Source of the DNA: Tritrichomonas musculus
Taxonomy: Eukaryota > Parabasalia > Tritrichomonadida > Tritrichomonadidae
DNA length: 64,000 nt
Direction of reading: 5' to 3'
Assembly: GCA_039105265.1 (NCBI GenBank)
Contig: JAPFFF010000041.1
Coordinates: 1-64,000, forward strand
Shown piece by piece: positions 21,401-32,540 of the stretch. Under the pieces are notes generated by a model that made no database searches, was not told the DNA's origin, and was given only the letters and a program-made list of their open reading frames with translations. A program made the translations under genes and the position numbers. Every line of letters begins with the position of its first letter. Position 1 is the first letter of the stretch.

Positions 21401-21917
21401 CCGCAGGTGGAAGGCTAAATTGGTAAATAGTGATTTTCCACCTGCAGCTGTCGCAGCTCAGCCGCAGGTGGAAGATTGGTTTCCTTATTTATTTACCTCC
21501 ACCTGCAGCTGAGAAGCGATAGCCGCAGGTGGAAGGCTAAATTGGTAAATAGTGATTTTCCACCTGCAGCTGTCGCAGCTCAGCCGCAGGTGGAAGATTG
21601 GTTTCCTTATTTATTTACTTCCACCTGCAGCTGAGAAGCGATAGCCGCAGGTGGAAGGCTAAATTGGTAAATAGTGATTTTCCACCTGCAGCTGTCGCAG
21701 CTCAGCCGCAGGTGGAAGATTGGTTTCCTTATTTATTTACTTCCACCTGCAGCTGAGAAGCGATAGCCGCAGGTGGAAGGCTAAATTGGTAAATAGTGAT
21801 TTTCCACCTGCAGCTGTCGCAGCTCAGCCGCAGGTGGAAGATTGGTTTCCTTATTTATTTACCTCCACCTGCAGCTGAGAAGCGATAGCCGCAGGTGGAA
21901 GGCTAAATTGGTAAATA
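15464..21917 (-). repeat. Right arm of the giant inverted repeat (6,454 bp)
   Basis: Exact mirror of 8793-15246 as far as I can compare. The G/A variant found once per unit has the same value in 47 of 48 paired units, in the same order. The four 123-bp units also carry matching variants (GCTAAAGG, GCTTTAGG, GCTTCAGG, GCTTCAGG). This order-for-order match shows one arm was copied from the other as a block. Confidence 0.95.
15600..21917 (-). repeat. Satellite arrays of the right arm (123-bp then 122-bp units)
   Basis: Mirror image of the left arrays: about four 123-bp units at 15600-16106, then 48 units of 122 bp to 21917. The array ends abruptly within a unit at GGTAAATA, after which unrelated AT-rich sequence begins. 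Confidence 0.95.
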
Positions 21918-23874
21918 GAGAATATCAAATCAAAGATATGAAGTGTTTTTTTTTCATCCACCTTTTCGCTCTCAAAAATTTAAAAAATATTATATTTTAA
22001 TCATTTTTGAATAAAAACTCTTTATATATTAGAGATAGGATTTTTTTAATGATAGATTTGATATACTGATATTATTCTGATTTTTTTAAGCCTATGTTCA
22101 AAATGAACTCTTATTATATATAGGATAAAATATAAATTCTCAATTTTTTTATTCATTGAATATTTCACAGAAATGACAATAGAGGAAAAATAAAAAGAGG
22201 CGCTCAAACTTTTTGAATACCATACATAGAATTCATATCACCATTGTTCGGACAATTGGTGTCGGTTTCAAATTAAAAAAACTCAAAAGCAAGCACTACA
22301 ACAGTCGCATCTCAAGCAATATTTCAAATTTATCTCAACTACAGTTTACCCTTGTCGCAGCACATATTTCAATATCCATTAAACTCGCCTAAACTCAATC
22401 TTTGGAACATCTTGTTCCTACATCATTCATCCAGAACGATTGTTCCTACATCAATCGCTATTTCATTACATCATTACTTATTATCTTATCCATGTCACAA
22501 CTCAATCTCACCTAAGTTTCTACCAGATATCTATATCTTAATCACACCAACCTCAGCCACTATTTAATCAGAACAAAAGCTCCCAATTCAATCACCTGTT
22601 CATTTCACTTGCATCTATCATCTCATTTATATTCATTTATATTTTTCATATCAGTTCCTACTCTCAGTCGTCATAATAAAAAATCAACTAAATTAATATT
22701 ATTCTGATCATATTCATGCGTTTTTGACTAAAAAGCTTTTTTTAATATTATTTTATGTTTTTTAATAGAAATTTGTGAGAATAAATGCTCAATTTATTGA
22801 AAAAGTTTAAATTTAAAAGCTTATTTGGTCTAATAAGTAAAATCATATTTCTGGGGATGATTGCAATGAAATAATTCTATTTTCCTGTGTTTAGTTTTAA
22901 TTAAATATAATATTCTCTCAAATAATAATTAAAATTTTACAAAAAAGCATCATTCTATAAAATTTTTGGAGATTTGAAAAAAATGAAATAATCAAATTAA
23001 TTAATAAGCTTGAGAATTAAAAAATGGATACATATTGACAATAATAGCATAAGAATTTTTGAATAATTTTTCTTTTTTTATAATTTGGGAATATTATGCT
23101 TATCAAATCAAATATTAGTGGAATTACTTAATGTTTTATACAATTATACATGATATTAAGTGATATTTATAATTTATAATAAAGTAAAATTTCCACATTG
23201 GAAGATAGAATTTATAATCAAATAGTTTTTCTAAAAAATGGATTCGAAAGCATTGCAAAAAAATCTTAAGTAGGTATTATAAAGAAATTAATATTTGCTT
23301 TTGTCTAATTCAAAAATTTTCTTGTGAATTTTAATTCAATAATGTCAATTTCTTTAAATAGACTCCAAACTTATATAACAAATAATATATATGCTAACTA
23401 AGAATAAAATGATAAAATAAACATTCTAAAATTTAAAGAAGTTTTTTTTTATTATATTTGTGATTTTGCCATCAGAAAAAAAAATTGAGATATTCCAAAT
23501 CTGACTAGTTCATTATATAAAGCACCCAATATTAAATATAATGATATGCCAATAAACAAAATTGGAATATTTTCAAAAAAGATATTAGCGATTGAAAATT
23601 GGTGATATTTAAAAGTATCTGAATTGAATTAATCTGTTATCATTTTGCTATAAAGCATATGCTAACTAAGAAAAAAGTCATTAGCCAAAATCAGTTATAT
23701 CTATCACATATGGAGAAAAATGAAATTCTTTGATTTCGAGTAAATTATAAACGGACAAAAAATATAACCATTTTTACGAAATAATCAAAATTGAATGCTT
23801 TTTATATAAATAAACTAATATCATTCAAAAAATAATTTTTTTTCTTTTTAAAATTTCTGAGAATTTCAATTAAA
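21918..23874. other. AT-rich interior of the 8.5-kb element, no gene found
   Basis: About 2 kb between the satellite and the right inverted end. No believable reading frame; a 71-codon frame at 22352 lacks family features. The stretch 22,280-22,690 is strikingly poor in G on the plus strand and contains GTTCCTACATCA twice. ATGCTAACTAAGAA occurs at about 23,390 and again at about 23,658. I cannot assign a function. Confidence 0.5.
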
Positions 23875-23918
23875 AAAATAAAAATGGCGCAAATCTGCAA
23901 CGTCGATATTACTACGGG

Positions 23919-24560
23919 TACTTTTATAAAAATCGAAAACATCTAAAGAAAGTTAAAGAAATCAAACTTTTGAATGAATATGAAGAGGATAATATAGAAC
24001 TGAGTGAAGAAATCATCAAAACATTCATCTCAAGTTGTCAAAACGATATTTTTGAAATTAATAAATCGAATGCGATTGAACTTCAATTTTTATCAATGAA
24101 ATACGAAGTTGACGAACTGAAATCGATTACGCACGAATACATTGAAAATAATCACGAATCTCTTCTAATGAAATCATTTTTATTTAAAACACGTCATTTG
24201 ATAAATAATAAAGAAAACGAAAATATAAATTATGATACGAGCAACGAAGAAGAAATCATTTCGAAACATTTATATGAATACATCAACGACAAAGAACTCT
24301 GTCTCCTCCCGGTTGAAACATTTGATCGAATTTTGAAGAAACATTTGAAGAATAATAACAACGAAAAGAAAGACAAGAAAGATGAAAAAGACAAAGAAGA
24401 CGAAATGATGAAAATATTGTTTTCATATCTTGACAAATATGGCGGAGAAGCATCGATTTTATTCTCGAATGTTGATTTATCTCAACATATAAATGTTTCG
24501 AAATTTTTTTTTACTAACCATTTAGAACCTAGAATAAATGCATTTTTAAAGAAAATTTAA
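23919..24560 (+). pseudogene. BTB-type gene, 3' part
   Basis: Resumes the frame split at 15414 with FYKNRKHLKKVKEIKLL, then IELSEEIIKTFISSCQND, the helix pattern of trichomonad BTB proteins. It goes on through a helical region (residues rich in E, N, K) and an acidic-basic EKKDKKDEKDKEDE run near 24,360-24,410 to the stop at 24560. It has no ATG of its own near the start of homology; its first codon in frame after the element is part of the upstream gene. It lies 113 bases before the next ankyrin gene on the same strand. Confidence 0.75.
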
Positions 24561-24663
24561 TTCTTTTTAGTATCAAAAAATCTAAATTTAATTATTGGGA
24601 TTGCATCTTAATTTGAATTGAAATTATTATATGAGCTTATTCAAATTTATAATTTTTAAACAT

Positions 24664-24668
24664 TCATT
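24664..24668 (+). promoter_or_regulatory. Initiator-like site (TCATT)
   Basis: TCATT lies 10 bases before the ATG at 24674 and fits the trichomonad initiator. Confidence 0.45.
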
Positions 24669-24673
24669 ATAAA

Positions 24674-26239
24674 ATGGAATTAGATTATATCAATTGCATT
24701 CAAGAAATGATTGAAATTCAAACTGCAATCATATCCTTTGTAGATGATAAAGAATCTTTAAATTCTTTATTAGATAAACTTCATCAATTTCAAATATTTA
24801 ATGATATTTACAAATTTCATGATTTTCTTGAGTTATTGAATCGGATATCATCTTCGAGAAATATTGCTAAAGAAAAAGATAAAGTTAATGAAATAATTTT
24901 GAGTATCAAAGCTCAAATTCTCAAAACATTTTCAAAAGATGAAATTTTCCATTCTTTTAAAAATAATACGCCAATTCTTCTTTTTTTGTACGAAAATGGT
25001 ATCATTGATTTTGAGCAAATCTCAGTATATCGGTATTACGAGCTATATCGTTTCCTCATGCCAGAATATATTGAGTATGAAGGATCAAAAAACATTGATA
25101 GGTTAATCAAAGAATTAGCAGACCCATACAAAGACAAATTAGATCAATTTCGGATTGAACGAAAAGAATATCATAGTGATTCAACAATTGCTAAAATAAT
25201 TCGGTCAGATGATGTTGATTCATTTAGTGATTACATTTCGCGCACAAATTTACCATTAGACTTCAAAATACCGGATTCAATATATGAAGTAAGTAGTGAT
25301 ATGCGATATATGTGCAACACATTAATTGAGTATGCGGCATCTTTTGGATCAATCAACATTTTTAAATATTTATATTGCCATCTTGACACTTTTCCAAGCA
25401 ATATTCTTTTAGCAGCTGTTTTTGGTGGCAATTTTGATATTATTCATCTTCTTGAAAAGAAAGGAATTGTTCCGAATCAGTTTATTTTGTTTCGGACGAT
25501 TCTTGTTCATAGGAATGAATTGTATGATTATTTCTCATCTAATTATAAAATTGATATTGATTTCGATTTGGTTGATGATGCAATTAGATCATCCAATTAT
25601 TATGTTCTTAATGAATTGTTGAATAACAACACTGAATACTTAACAAACATAAACTATATCAGTAGTATTTTTTCAAGCTGCTGTTGCTATGATATTCGTA
25701 CTTTGTTTAACATTTTATATACAATTCCAGAAATCGATGTGAACATTGAAAAAGAAATTACAAATGATTTTTTATGAAATTTGAAATTTGATTGTTTTAA
25801 TGGTAACTCACCGTTGCATTTTTCTGCATGCTGCAATAATGCTTATATTGTTAAAATGCTATTAAAACATCCAAAAATTAATGTAAATAGTGTAGATGCT
25901 GTTAATCATTTTATTTGTTTTATTGGGTTAAAAATTAATTTATTTTTATTACATTTCATTTGATTTAATTCAACTCCACTTTTTGTTGCTGCTGTTCAAA
26001 GTAGTTTTGATGTTGTAATTGAACTTTTAAAAGATCCAAGAGTTGATATATATTGGGAAAATGGCGTTTTCCTTCTTTTTTGTATTTATGATGTTATGAT
26101 CTTTATTTTTTGTAAAATTATAAATTAATATTTTTCTCACTATACACCACTTCAAATCATTGTAGAAAGAGGAAATAAAAGAGTCTATTCGGTTTTAGAT
26201 TCATTAAATGTAAAGTACGAAATACCTAAAAAACATTAA
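24674..26239 (+). pseudogene. DUF3447/ankyrin gene, interrupted
   Basis: The first 367 codons (24674-25777) are open: a helical N-terminal region, then the DUF3447-like part (LIEYAASFGSINIFKYL). After that the ankyrin repeats are separated by short AT-rich inserts with stops, at about 25747-25798, 25897-25968 and 26056-26142. Recognisable repeats remain between them: NGNSPLHFSACCNNAYIVKML, then STPLFVAAVQSSFDVVIELL, then YTPLQIIVERGNKRVYSVL. The last coding trace ends EIPKKH at a TAA overlapping TAAATAAATAAA (26237). No GTATGT or ACTAACACACAG intron signals border the inserts. I read it as a decayed gene; unusual introns are the alternative. Confidence 0.75.
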
Positions 26240-26573
26240 ATAAATAAAAATCACTTCTTTTTAATAATTTTTTCCCTCTCTGTTTCATCCTAACTAATTT
26301 CATTTTTATTATTAATTTTTTTTTCAGCTTTTTTTATTGAAAATAATACGTTTTTAAAATCAACCATCTTTAAATTTGCACTCAAGCATGTAAAAATAAA
26401 CTTTGAGAATGATGGCTTTAGAAATTTGCTCGAAAAACCGTAAAAGGTTTTTAATTATTTGTTTTTAAAATCAACAATCTTCAAATTTGCATTCAAGCAT
26501 GTACGAATAGACTCTTTTATTTCCTCCTTCTACAATGTTTTAAGTGGTGTATAATGAGAAATATTTTAATTTA
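26122..26573. repeat. Inverted copy of the ankyrin gene tail (70-bp arms)
   Basis: About 70 bases at 26122-26191, which include the last ankyrin piece around CTATACACCACTT, recur inverted at 26504-26573 with some mismatches. The 312-base spacer includes a direct repeat: 26350-26401 is copied at 26461-26512. A local fold-back duplication is likely. Confidence 0.6.
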
Positions 26574-26707
26574 ATAATTTTCCAAAAAATAAAAAAAAAA
26601 ACAAAGTTTAGTTTGATTTTTTACATTAGAAATTGCACGAAAAACAATAAGATTTAGTATTATTTATAGAATAAAAAGTGATTTATAAAAATAAATTCAA
26701 GTTAATT

Positions 26708-28877
26708 TTACCAATTTACCAAGTTTTTAATTTCATTTTTGTTGGTTAAATCAAAAGGGGTGTTTCCATTTTCATCTTTGGCTTTTATGTCAATACTTTT
26801 CTGCGATAATAACTCTTTTATCACTTCAATATTTTCATTTTTAACTGCAATATGTAAAGGAGTTTCATTAACATATTAATAAAATTCTATTAAATTATGT
26901 ATTTTATGAAATTGAGATTTTATTAAATATTTTATATTTAAATTGTATTAAAATTTTTTAATTTTAAATTCCATTTAAACAAATATTATATAATTTTATT
27001 AAACAAATTATATTGAATTTGATGAATTAATTAAAGAAGAATAAGATTAAGATATGAAAATTTGAATTGCACTTGTGACTCTATTTAAATAAATAATATG
27101 AAATTTTATCAAAATACAAAAATTGGAATTATATTTAAAACCAAAAAGATAATTATATTAAAAAATAAATGATAATTTCATCAAAAAAATAAATAAAATG
27201 CATATGATATATGTTATAATGATTAGCATTAATACTTTCAAAATATTACTATCGATAAGCTTATTTAAATAAGGCACAATTAGATTTCCCAAAAAGATCA
27301 TTAGGATATTTTTTTTAAAAAGGTCATCCTCGTATTTCTCAGACGTCGATTCCAAATTAACATCAAATTTGCCAGAATTTAATATAAGTTTAACAATTTC
27401 AATATTATCCTTTTCAAATGCTCTATTGAAAACAGTGTGCTGAATTCTGTATTGCATTTTATGTCCAGAAAATAGTTTATTTATTAAAAACTGATTTACA
27501 TTGATATCATTTCTGTTTAGAAGGAGTTGAAAAATCTCTTTGTTTCCATATTCAATCGCTGTGAAAAGAATTGGACGTGAATGTTTGAGTGTGTTATCAA
27601 TTTCCAAAGTGAGGCATGAGTTTACATCTATTTTTTTATGATTTAGTAGCAACTTTACAATGGAAACATTTTGATTTGAAACAGCCATATCTAGGCATGA
27701 TTTCTTTATAGTTAATTTTTTTTCTTCGACATAATTGAATTGTATTGAATTGACATTAATCTTATCGTTGCTTAGCAATAATTGTACAGCTTCATCATTT
27801 TCATGAAAAATGGCAGCCAATAAAGGCGTTTGTTCAATATATCCTTCGCTATTCTTTTGAATTGATTTTGCATTAACATCGATTTTGTTTTGAGCAAGTA
27901 ATAATTTCATTACTTCGATGTTCCCTTTTCTGGCAGCAATTTCTAGTGAATTTTGCTTTCTTTTTGTTTGAAAATTAGGATGGGATGTTTTTAAAAGAAA
28001 TGCAACAAGTGGAACATAGTTATATTGACATAAAAGGTAAAAAATGTCAGGTTCATTGAAAAAATTATTTGTAAAGTATTCAAAATTGTATGACTTCAGA
28101 ATTCGTTTATAATCAAATTTTAAAAGATGAGAATAGTTTTTTTCAAGATACATTGAAACATCTTTATAATAGCATTTGATTGATTCATTATAAATTGCTG
28201 TATAATCAATTTCTTCTTTGGGAAAATTCGTTTTTTTAATTATATTAATAATAATAGGATTTTTACCATGAATTGCATAAAGCCAGATTGACTGACTGAT
28301 TTTAGCTTTATTTGAATAAAGATATTTAAAAATATTTAAAGAACCATAAAATGCAGCATATTCTATCAGAGTCGATCCTTTTTTGAGTAGAAATGAATTT
28401 GTTTCGAAGATTGACTGATCAATTCTTGAAGAAATATCGATTTTATTATTGACAATAAAAGAAATAAAATCATCTATTGAATCTTTTTGAATCAATTTGC
28501 ATATATCATTATCATTTTCACCGATATTTTTCTTGATATCATTAATCTCTGAATTTTTTTTGAATTCTTCGTCAACTTCGTTAAAATTAACTACAAATTC
28601 AGCATCTTTGATTTCTTGATATATAAATTTCATTATTTGAAAAAAGACTTTCGAATTCTTCCTTAATATAAATAAAGATTATCTCCATTTTGCTGAAAAC
28701 TATAGATTGTCTTTGATTGTTCTCAAAGATTTTTAATATTAAATGAAGAAATGTCAGTAGTTCTTTCTTATCTTGCTTTCTTTTTACTTCATCTAAATAA
28801 TTAAATAAATTACAAACATCTTTCTTTGTATCTTCTTTGGAAAAGAATCTGATGATGCCTCTTTGAACACTGATCAT
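26708..28877 (-). pseudogene. DUF3447/ankyrin gene, broken
   Basis: Read on the minus strand. An N-terminal piece starts at an ATG at 28877 (92 codons), followed after a frame change near 28,620 by a 491-codon piece (28633-27158). That piece has the IGENDNDICKLIQKDSIDDFI block, the DUF3447 core and about five ankyrin repeats ending IDVN, such as NSLEIAARKGNIEVMKLLL. After about 27,300 the repeat series is interrupted by an AT-rich, hydrophobic-coding stretch of about 400 bases. The final repeats then resume at 26,880 with NETPLHIAVKNENIEVIKELL and close at 26708 (NLVNW). The N-terminal helical region is shorter than in the intact gene at 186, so part is missing. Confidence 0.75.
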
Positions 28878-29117
28878 TTATCCAACGTATTGGCTAGGAT
28901 GCATTTATAATAAGTGAAGTAAAAAAAGTCTTTTCATTTTTTTTTTCTGAATTAATGTTTTTTATTTATATAATGTTTAATACAAAACTTATTTAAATAA
29001 AATAAATATGGATACTTAGACTTATTTTAAAACATTAATAAATAGGTAAAATATTTTTGTGAATAATAATATTTAAATATTATCTTAATTATTTAAAAAA
29101 AAAAAAATTATTTTTGT
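28878..29117. other. AT-rich intergenic spacer
   Basis: About 240 bases between the two minus-strand ankyrin genes, with A and T runs. No feature recognised. Confidence 0.5.
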
Positions 29118-32100
29118 CTATTTTCCCCATTTTCCCCATACATTACGATGTACTGGACGAATATTTGGAGCATCATCTTTCTCGTTATCATAGACATCAA
29201 TATCATCATAATCACAAATTGAACCTTGGCAAAACTTTTTCTTATTAATAACAGCAATCAAGGCATTTAAATATTGTTCTTTAGTCAAAGAGTCGCTTGG
29301 TTCATCCAAAATGTCAGATTCGTCTTGTTTTCCAACATTTTGAGCAATTTGTAAGGCATCTTCATTTTTGTCATTTTTACAACGAAAATCGAGATCATCA
29401 TTTGTGAAAAGAAGTTTAACATTTTTCTCAAGAAGATTTTTACAAGCAATCATCAATGGTGTTTTATTCTTAGAATTTTTCACATTAACATCGAAAACGT
29501 TTAATTCAAGAAAAGCCTTAAGAATTTTTGAACTTTTCGAAGCAGCCAAATGAAGATAAGTCTCAGTATGGCTCTTTTCTTTTTGATCACCAATTCTTTC
29601 ATACATATAAAAACTCTCATTATCTTTTGTAATTCTTTGATTAAAATCAATTTTATGCGTTTCTAATAAGGCATGAACAAGTGCGTAATTATTATCGTAA
29701 ATTGCTTGTTCTAATGGAAAACACATTCGATAATCTGGCTTATTAACATCACATCCATTCTCAACGAGTAATTTCACAATATCTTCTGTAGTTTTATTTA
29801 ATACTTCATCTTTTTTTAGATAAAACAAAAATGGTTCATTCTTAAAATCAATGACATTATTATGTTCTTTATCATAATCGATAAAATATTTCAATGAACT
29901 AAGAGAATATTCGTCAATTGAAAATGAAAAATGGAAGAGTTTCTTGAGTAATTCATCTGAAATAACAAAAGGACCATATTTTCCTTCAATTATTTCTTTG
30001 AGAATTTCAATGCCGCTCAATTTCAACAATTGTCGAAATGATTCATCTTTTTTGAGGAAATCATCAATTAAATTATTATCTTTCAATACATTTAAAAAGT
30101 CTCTGATATTTTCCTTTTTAATTGTGTTCATAAATATATCAATAGATTTGTTTAACTTTGATTTGTTTTTATCAAAAGTCGGATGCTTAATTATGTGTTC
30201 AAATCGAGTCAAATTTGAACTTCTTGCAGCTTTCATTAAAGCTGTTTCTTCACTTTTAAATGATGTTGAACCACCGCCCCAACCACTTCGACTTCTTTGA
30301 GAATCGATAATGATGCAATTTACATCAAACAAATTCATCGACAAAAGAATGTCAGAAATTTCATCTTTAGAAATAATGAATGCATAATCAGCACGACTTT
30401 CAATTGGATCAAATCTTGGATCATTAATTAAAAGCTTAACAATTTCAGTATATTGTTTTTGAACAGCTATAATCAATGCACTTTCATGTTGATAATTTGT
30501 TATATTGATATTTGTTCTTGGATTATTAATAAGAAGTTTAGCAATGTCAATTCTTTCTTCTTTTAGTACTGATATCAACGGTGTGTTTCCTGTCTTTGGT
30601 GAGAAGGAACTGAGATCAAATTTATCATCATTAATGAAAGTTTGAATAAGTTTGATATCTATGTTTTTATTAGAAAACATATTCAAAAAGTGAATTTGAC
30701 TTTTTTCATCAAAAATCATTTGAATATCATCAATACTTAGAAGCATATTCAATGTTTCAATTACATCTTCATCTGTGTATTTCTTATTTTTCATATTACC
30801 ATTGTAAAAATTATTATTCTGATTATTATTTCTTGGAATTGCTCTAATTAATGTTTCTAATAAAAAGTCAACTGATTCTTTGTGATAAATGATGTTTTTG
30901 CCTGAAAATAAAATGATTTCATTTATAATTGGCAGATTCATTTGATTAGCAGCAATCATTAATGATGTCCTATAATTTTTATCATATAAATATGGGTTTA
31001 TTGAAGGAACTGATAAAAGTAATTTTACAATTTCTAAATTATTTTTTTGGACAGCAAGATTTAATGGTGATTCATAATTTGTATTGGTTAAGTTGAAATT
31101 TGTTCTAGGATCATTAATTAATAGCTTTATAATATCAATCCTTTGTGATTTAATTGCTGATGTCAATGCAGTTTCGCCACTTGATATTGAAATAAAGTTA
31201 ACATCAATTGAAACAATTTTGAGCAGAAGTTGAACAATTTTGGTGTTAATGTTTGGTTTAGAGCAAACATCAGGAAAATATTTTTGATTTTTTTCATCAA
31301 AAACTATTTGAATATTAGGAATATTTAAAATCATTTCTAAAGTTTCAATGATATCGTTAATTGTGCTATTTGATTGATAAAAACTATAATTGTGATATCC
31401 ATAATTATGATATCCATAATTATATTTGCTTCTACTTGGCGGAGAACCTTTAAATAACATTTCCAATAAAGCATCAATTGATTCACGATGATAGACAATA
31501 TTTTTACCAGAAAATGAAATAATTTCTTTTATCATCGGAAATCTCATTTGATTAACTGCAAGCATCAAAGGCGTCTGATTGTTTTTGTCATACATATAAG
31601 GATTAATTGATGGAATTGTAAGAAGTTTTTGAAGGATTTCTAAGCTATCTTTAGTAATTGCAAGATGTAATGCTGTTCCATCTTCAGAGCCTCGATTTAT
31701 AAATTTTGGACTAGAATTATATTTTAATATAATGTTAACAATATCAAGATTTTTGACTGATACTGCATCAATCAAGCATTCATCATAAAAAATGCCTCTT
31801 TCGATTAAAAAAGCAACAAAATTAACGTTTGAATTTTTAATGGATGGAGAAAGAAGAGGTAAAAATATTACTTTATCAAATTCAAGGCCACTATTATTAA
31901 ATAGGAATGAAATAATTTCAGAGATAACATTAGGCACTTTTGATAATTGTTGAAATAGTTCAACAAAATTAATCATGAATTTGTTATCAATCAAATATTT
32001 GCACATTTCTAATGAATTAGAAGAAGCAGCTTTACAAAAAACATTAGTAAAACTAGGATTATTTTTTTTGTCAATTAAATTAATTATGAAATAAAAAGGT

Positions 32101-32540
32101 TCTATTTTACCATATTGACAAGCATTTCCTAATAAAGAAGTGTCCCAATTAAACGTATCAAAAACTGAAGGACAAACTTTTTTAAATTTTTTAATAAATG
32201 AAAAAAAGAGATCATTTGTTTTCTTTTCTAATGACTTAGATAATGTCATTGAAATGATTGAATGTGTTATTTTATCAGAATGTTGATCAAAGAAATAATT
32301 ATACATTTTGGCATAATCCAAAGTAATTGCTGATTTTAAAGCATTTGAAATAGAAAATTCATCTGGATTTGATTTAATATAATATTTAAATATATTCAAA
32401 TTACCAAATGAAAAATAATTTGAATTGGGATTTCCCCAGGTATCATACTTTTTTGTTTTCCCGCCTTCAATTCTATTTATGAGCTTTAAAAGATGATAAA
32501 AACCTGTGGATGCAGCAACTGATTGTAAGTCACAATTCAA
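29118..32540 (-). pseudogene. Ankyrin-repeat part of a BTB-ankyrin gene (one frame change from its N-terminus)
   Basis: A 1,140-codon open frame. Its first codon is TTG, not ATG, so it does not look like a start; its frame meets the BTB frame at 32530-32540. It begins SVAASTGFYHLLKLI and has about twenty ankyrin-like repeats. A large internal duplication (SINPYMYDKNNQTPLMLAVNQ and SINPYLYDKNYRTSLMIAANQ) points to growth by block copying. The C-terminus ends in an acidic segment and NVWGKWGK. The role is presumably protein binding. Either a single-base change separates it from the BTB part in this copy, or the junction is a sequencing error or a programmed shift; I cannot tell which. Confidence 0.8.

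Larger units (their letters stand above)
15415..23918. mobile_element. 8.5-kb TA-flanked DNA element with 44-bp terminal inverted repeats
   Basis: The ends are exact inverted copies over 44 bases (15415-15458 and 23875-23918) and begin CCCGTAGTAATATCGACG. TA precedes the left end (15413-15414) and follows the right end (23919-23920), and the split BTB frame is restored on removal. The interior holds the right palindrome arm (15464-21917) and a 2-kb AT-rich segment (21918-23874). I see no transposase, so it must move in trans if at all. The TA duplication suggests a Tc1/mariner-like class, but the end sequence was not matched to a family. Confidence 0.8.

Noticed and set aside
8793-21917. CRISPR array
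   Set aside because: Regular repeats are present, but the whole 122-bp unit is conserved with no variable spacers, there are no cas genes, and the host is a eukaryote.
8793-21917. Pure assembly artefact
   Set aside because: Not excluded, but the 217-bp unique spacer, unrelated flanks, one real difference between arms, and an element boundary with target duplication argue for a real structure. It is listed as a finding with a check.
22352-22567. 71-codon reading frame
   Set aside because: Low-complexity composition in a G-poor block, no family features and no start signal.
25747-26142. Introns in the ankyrin gene
   Set aside because: The strongly conserved trichomonad splice signals (GTATGT and ACTAACACACAG) are absent at the insert borders, and frames do not resume cleanly.
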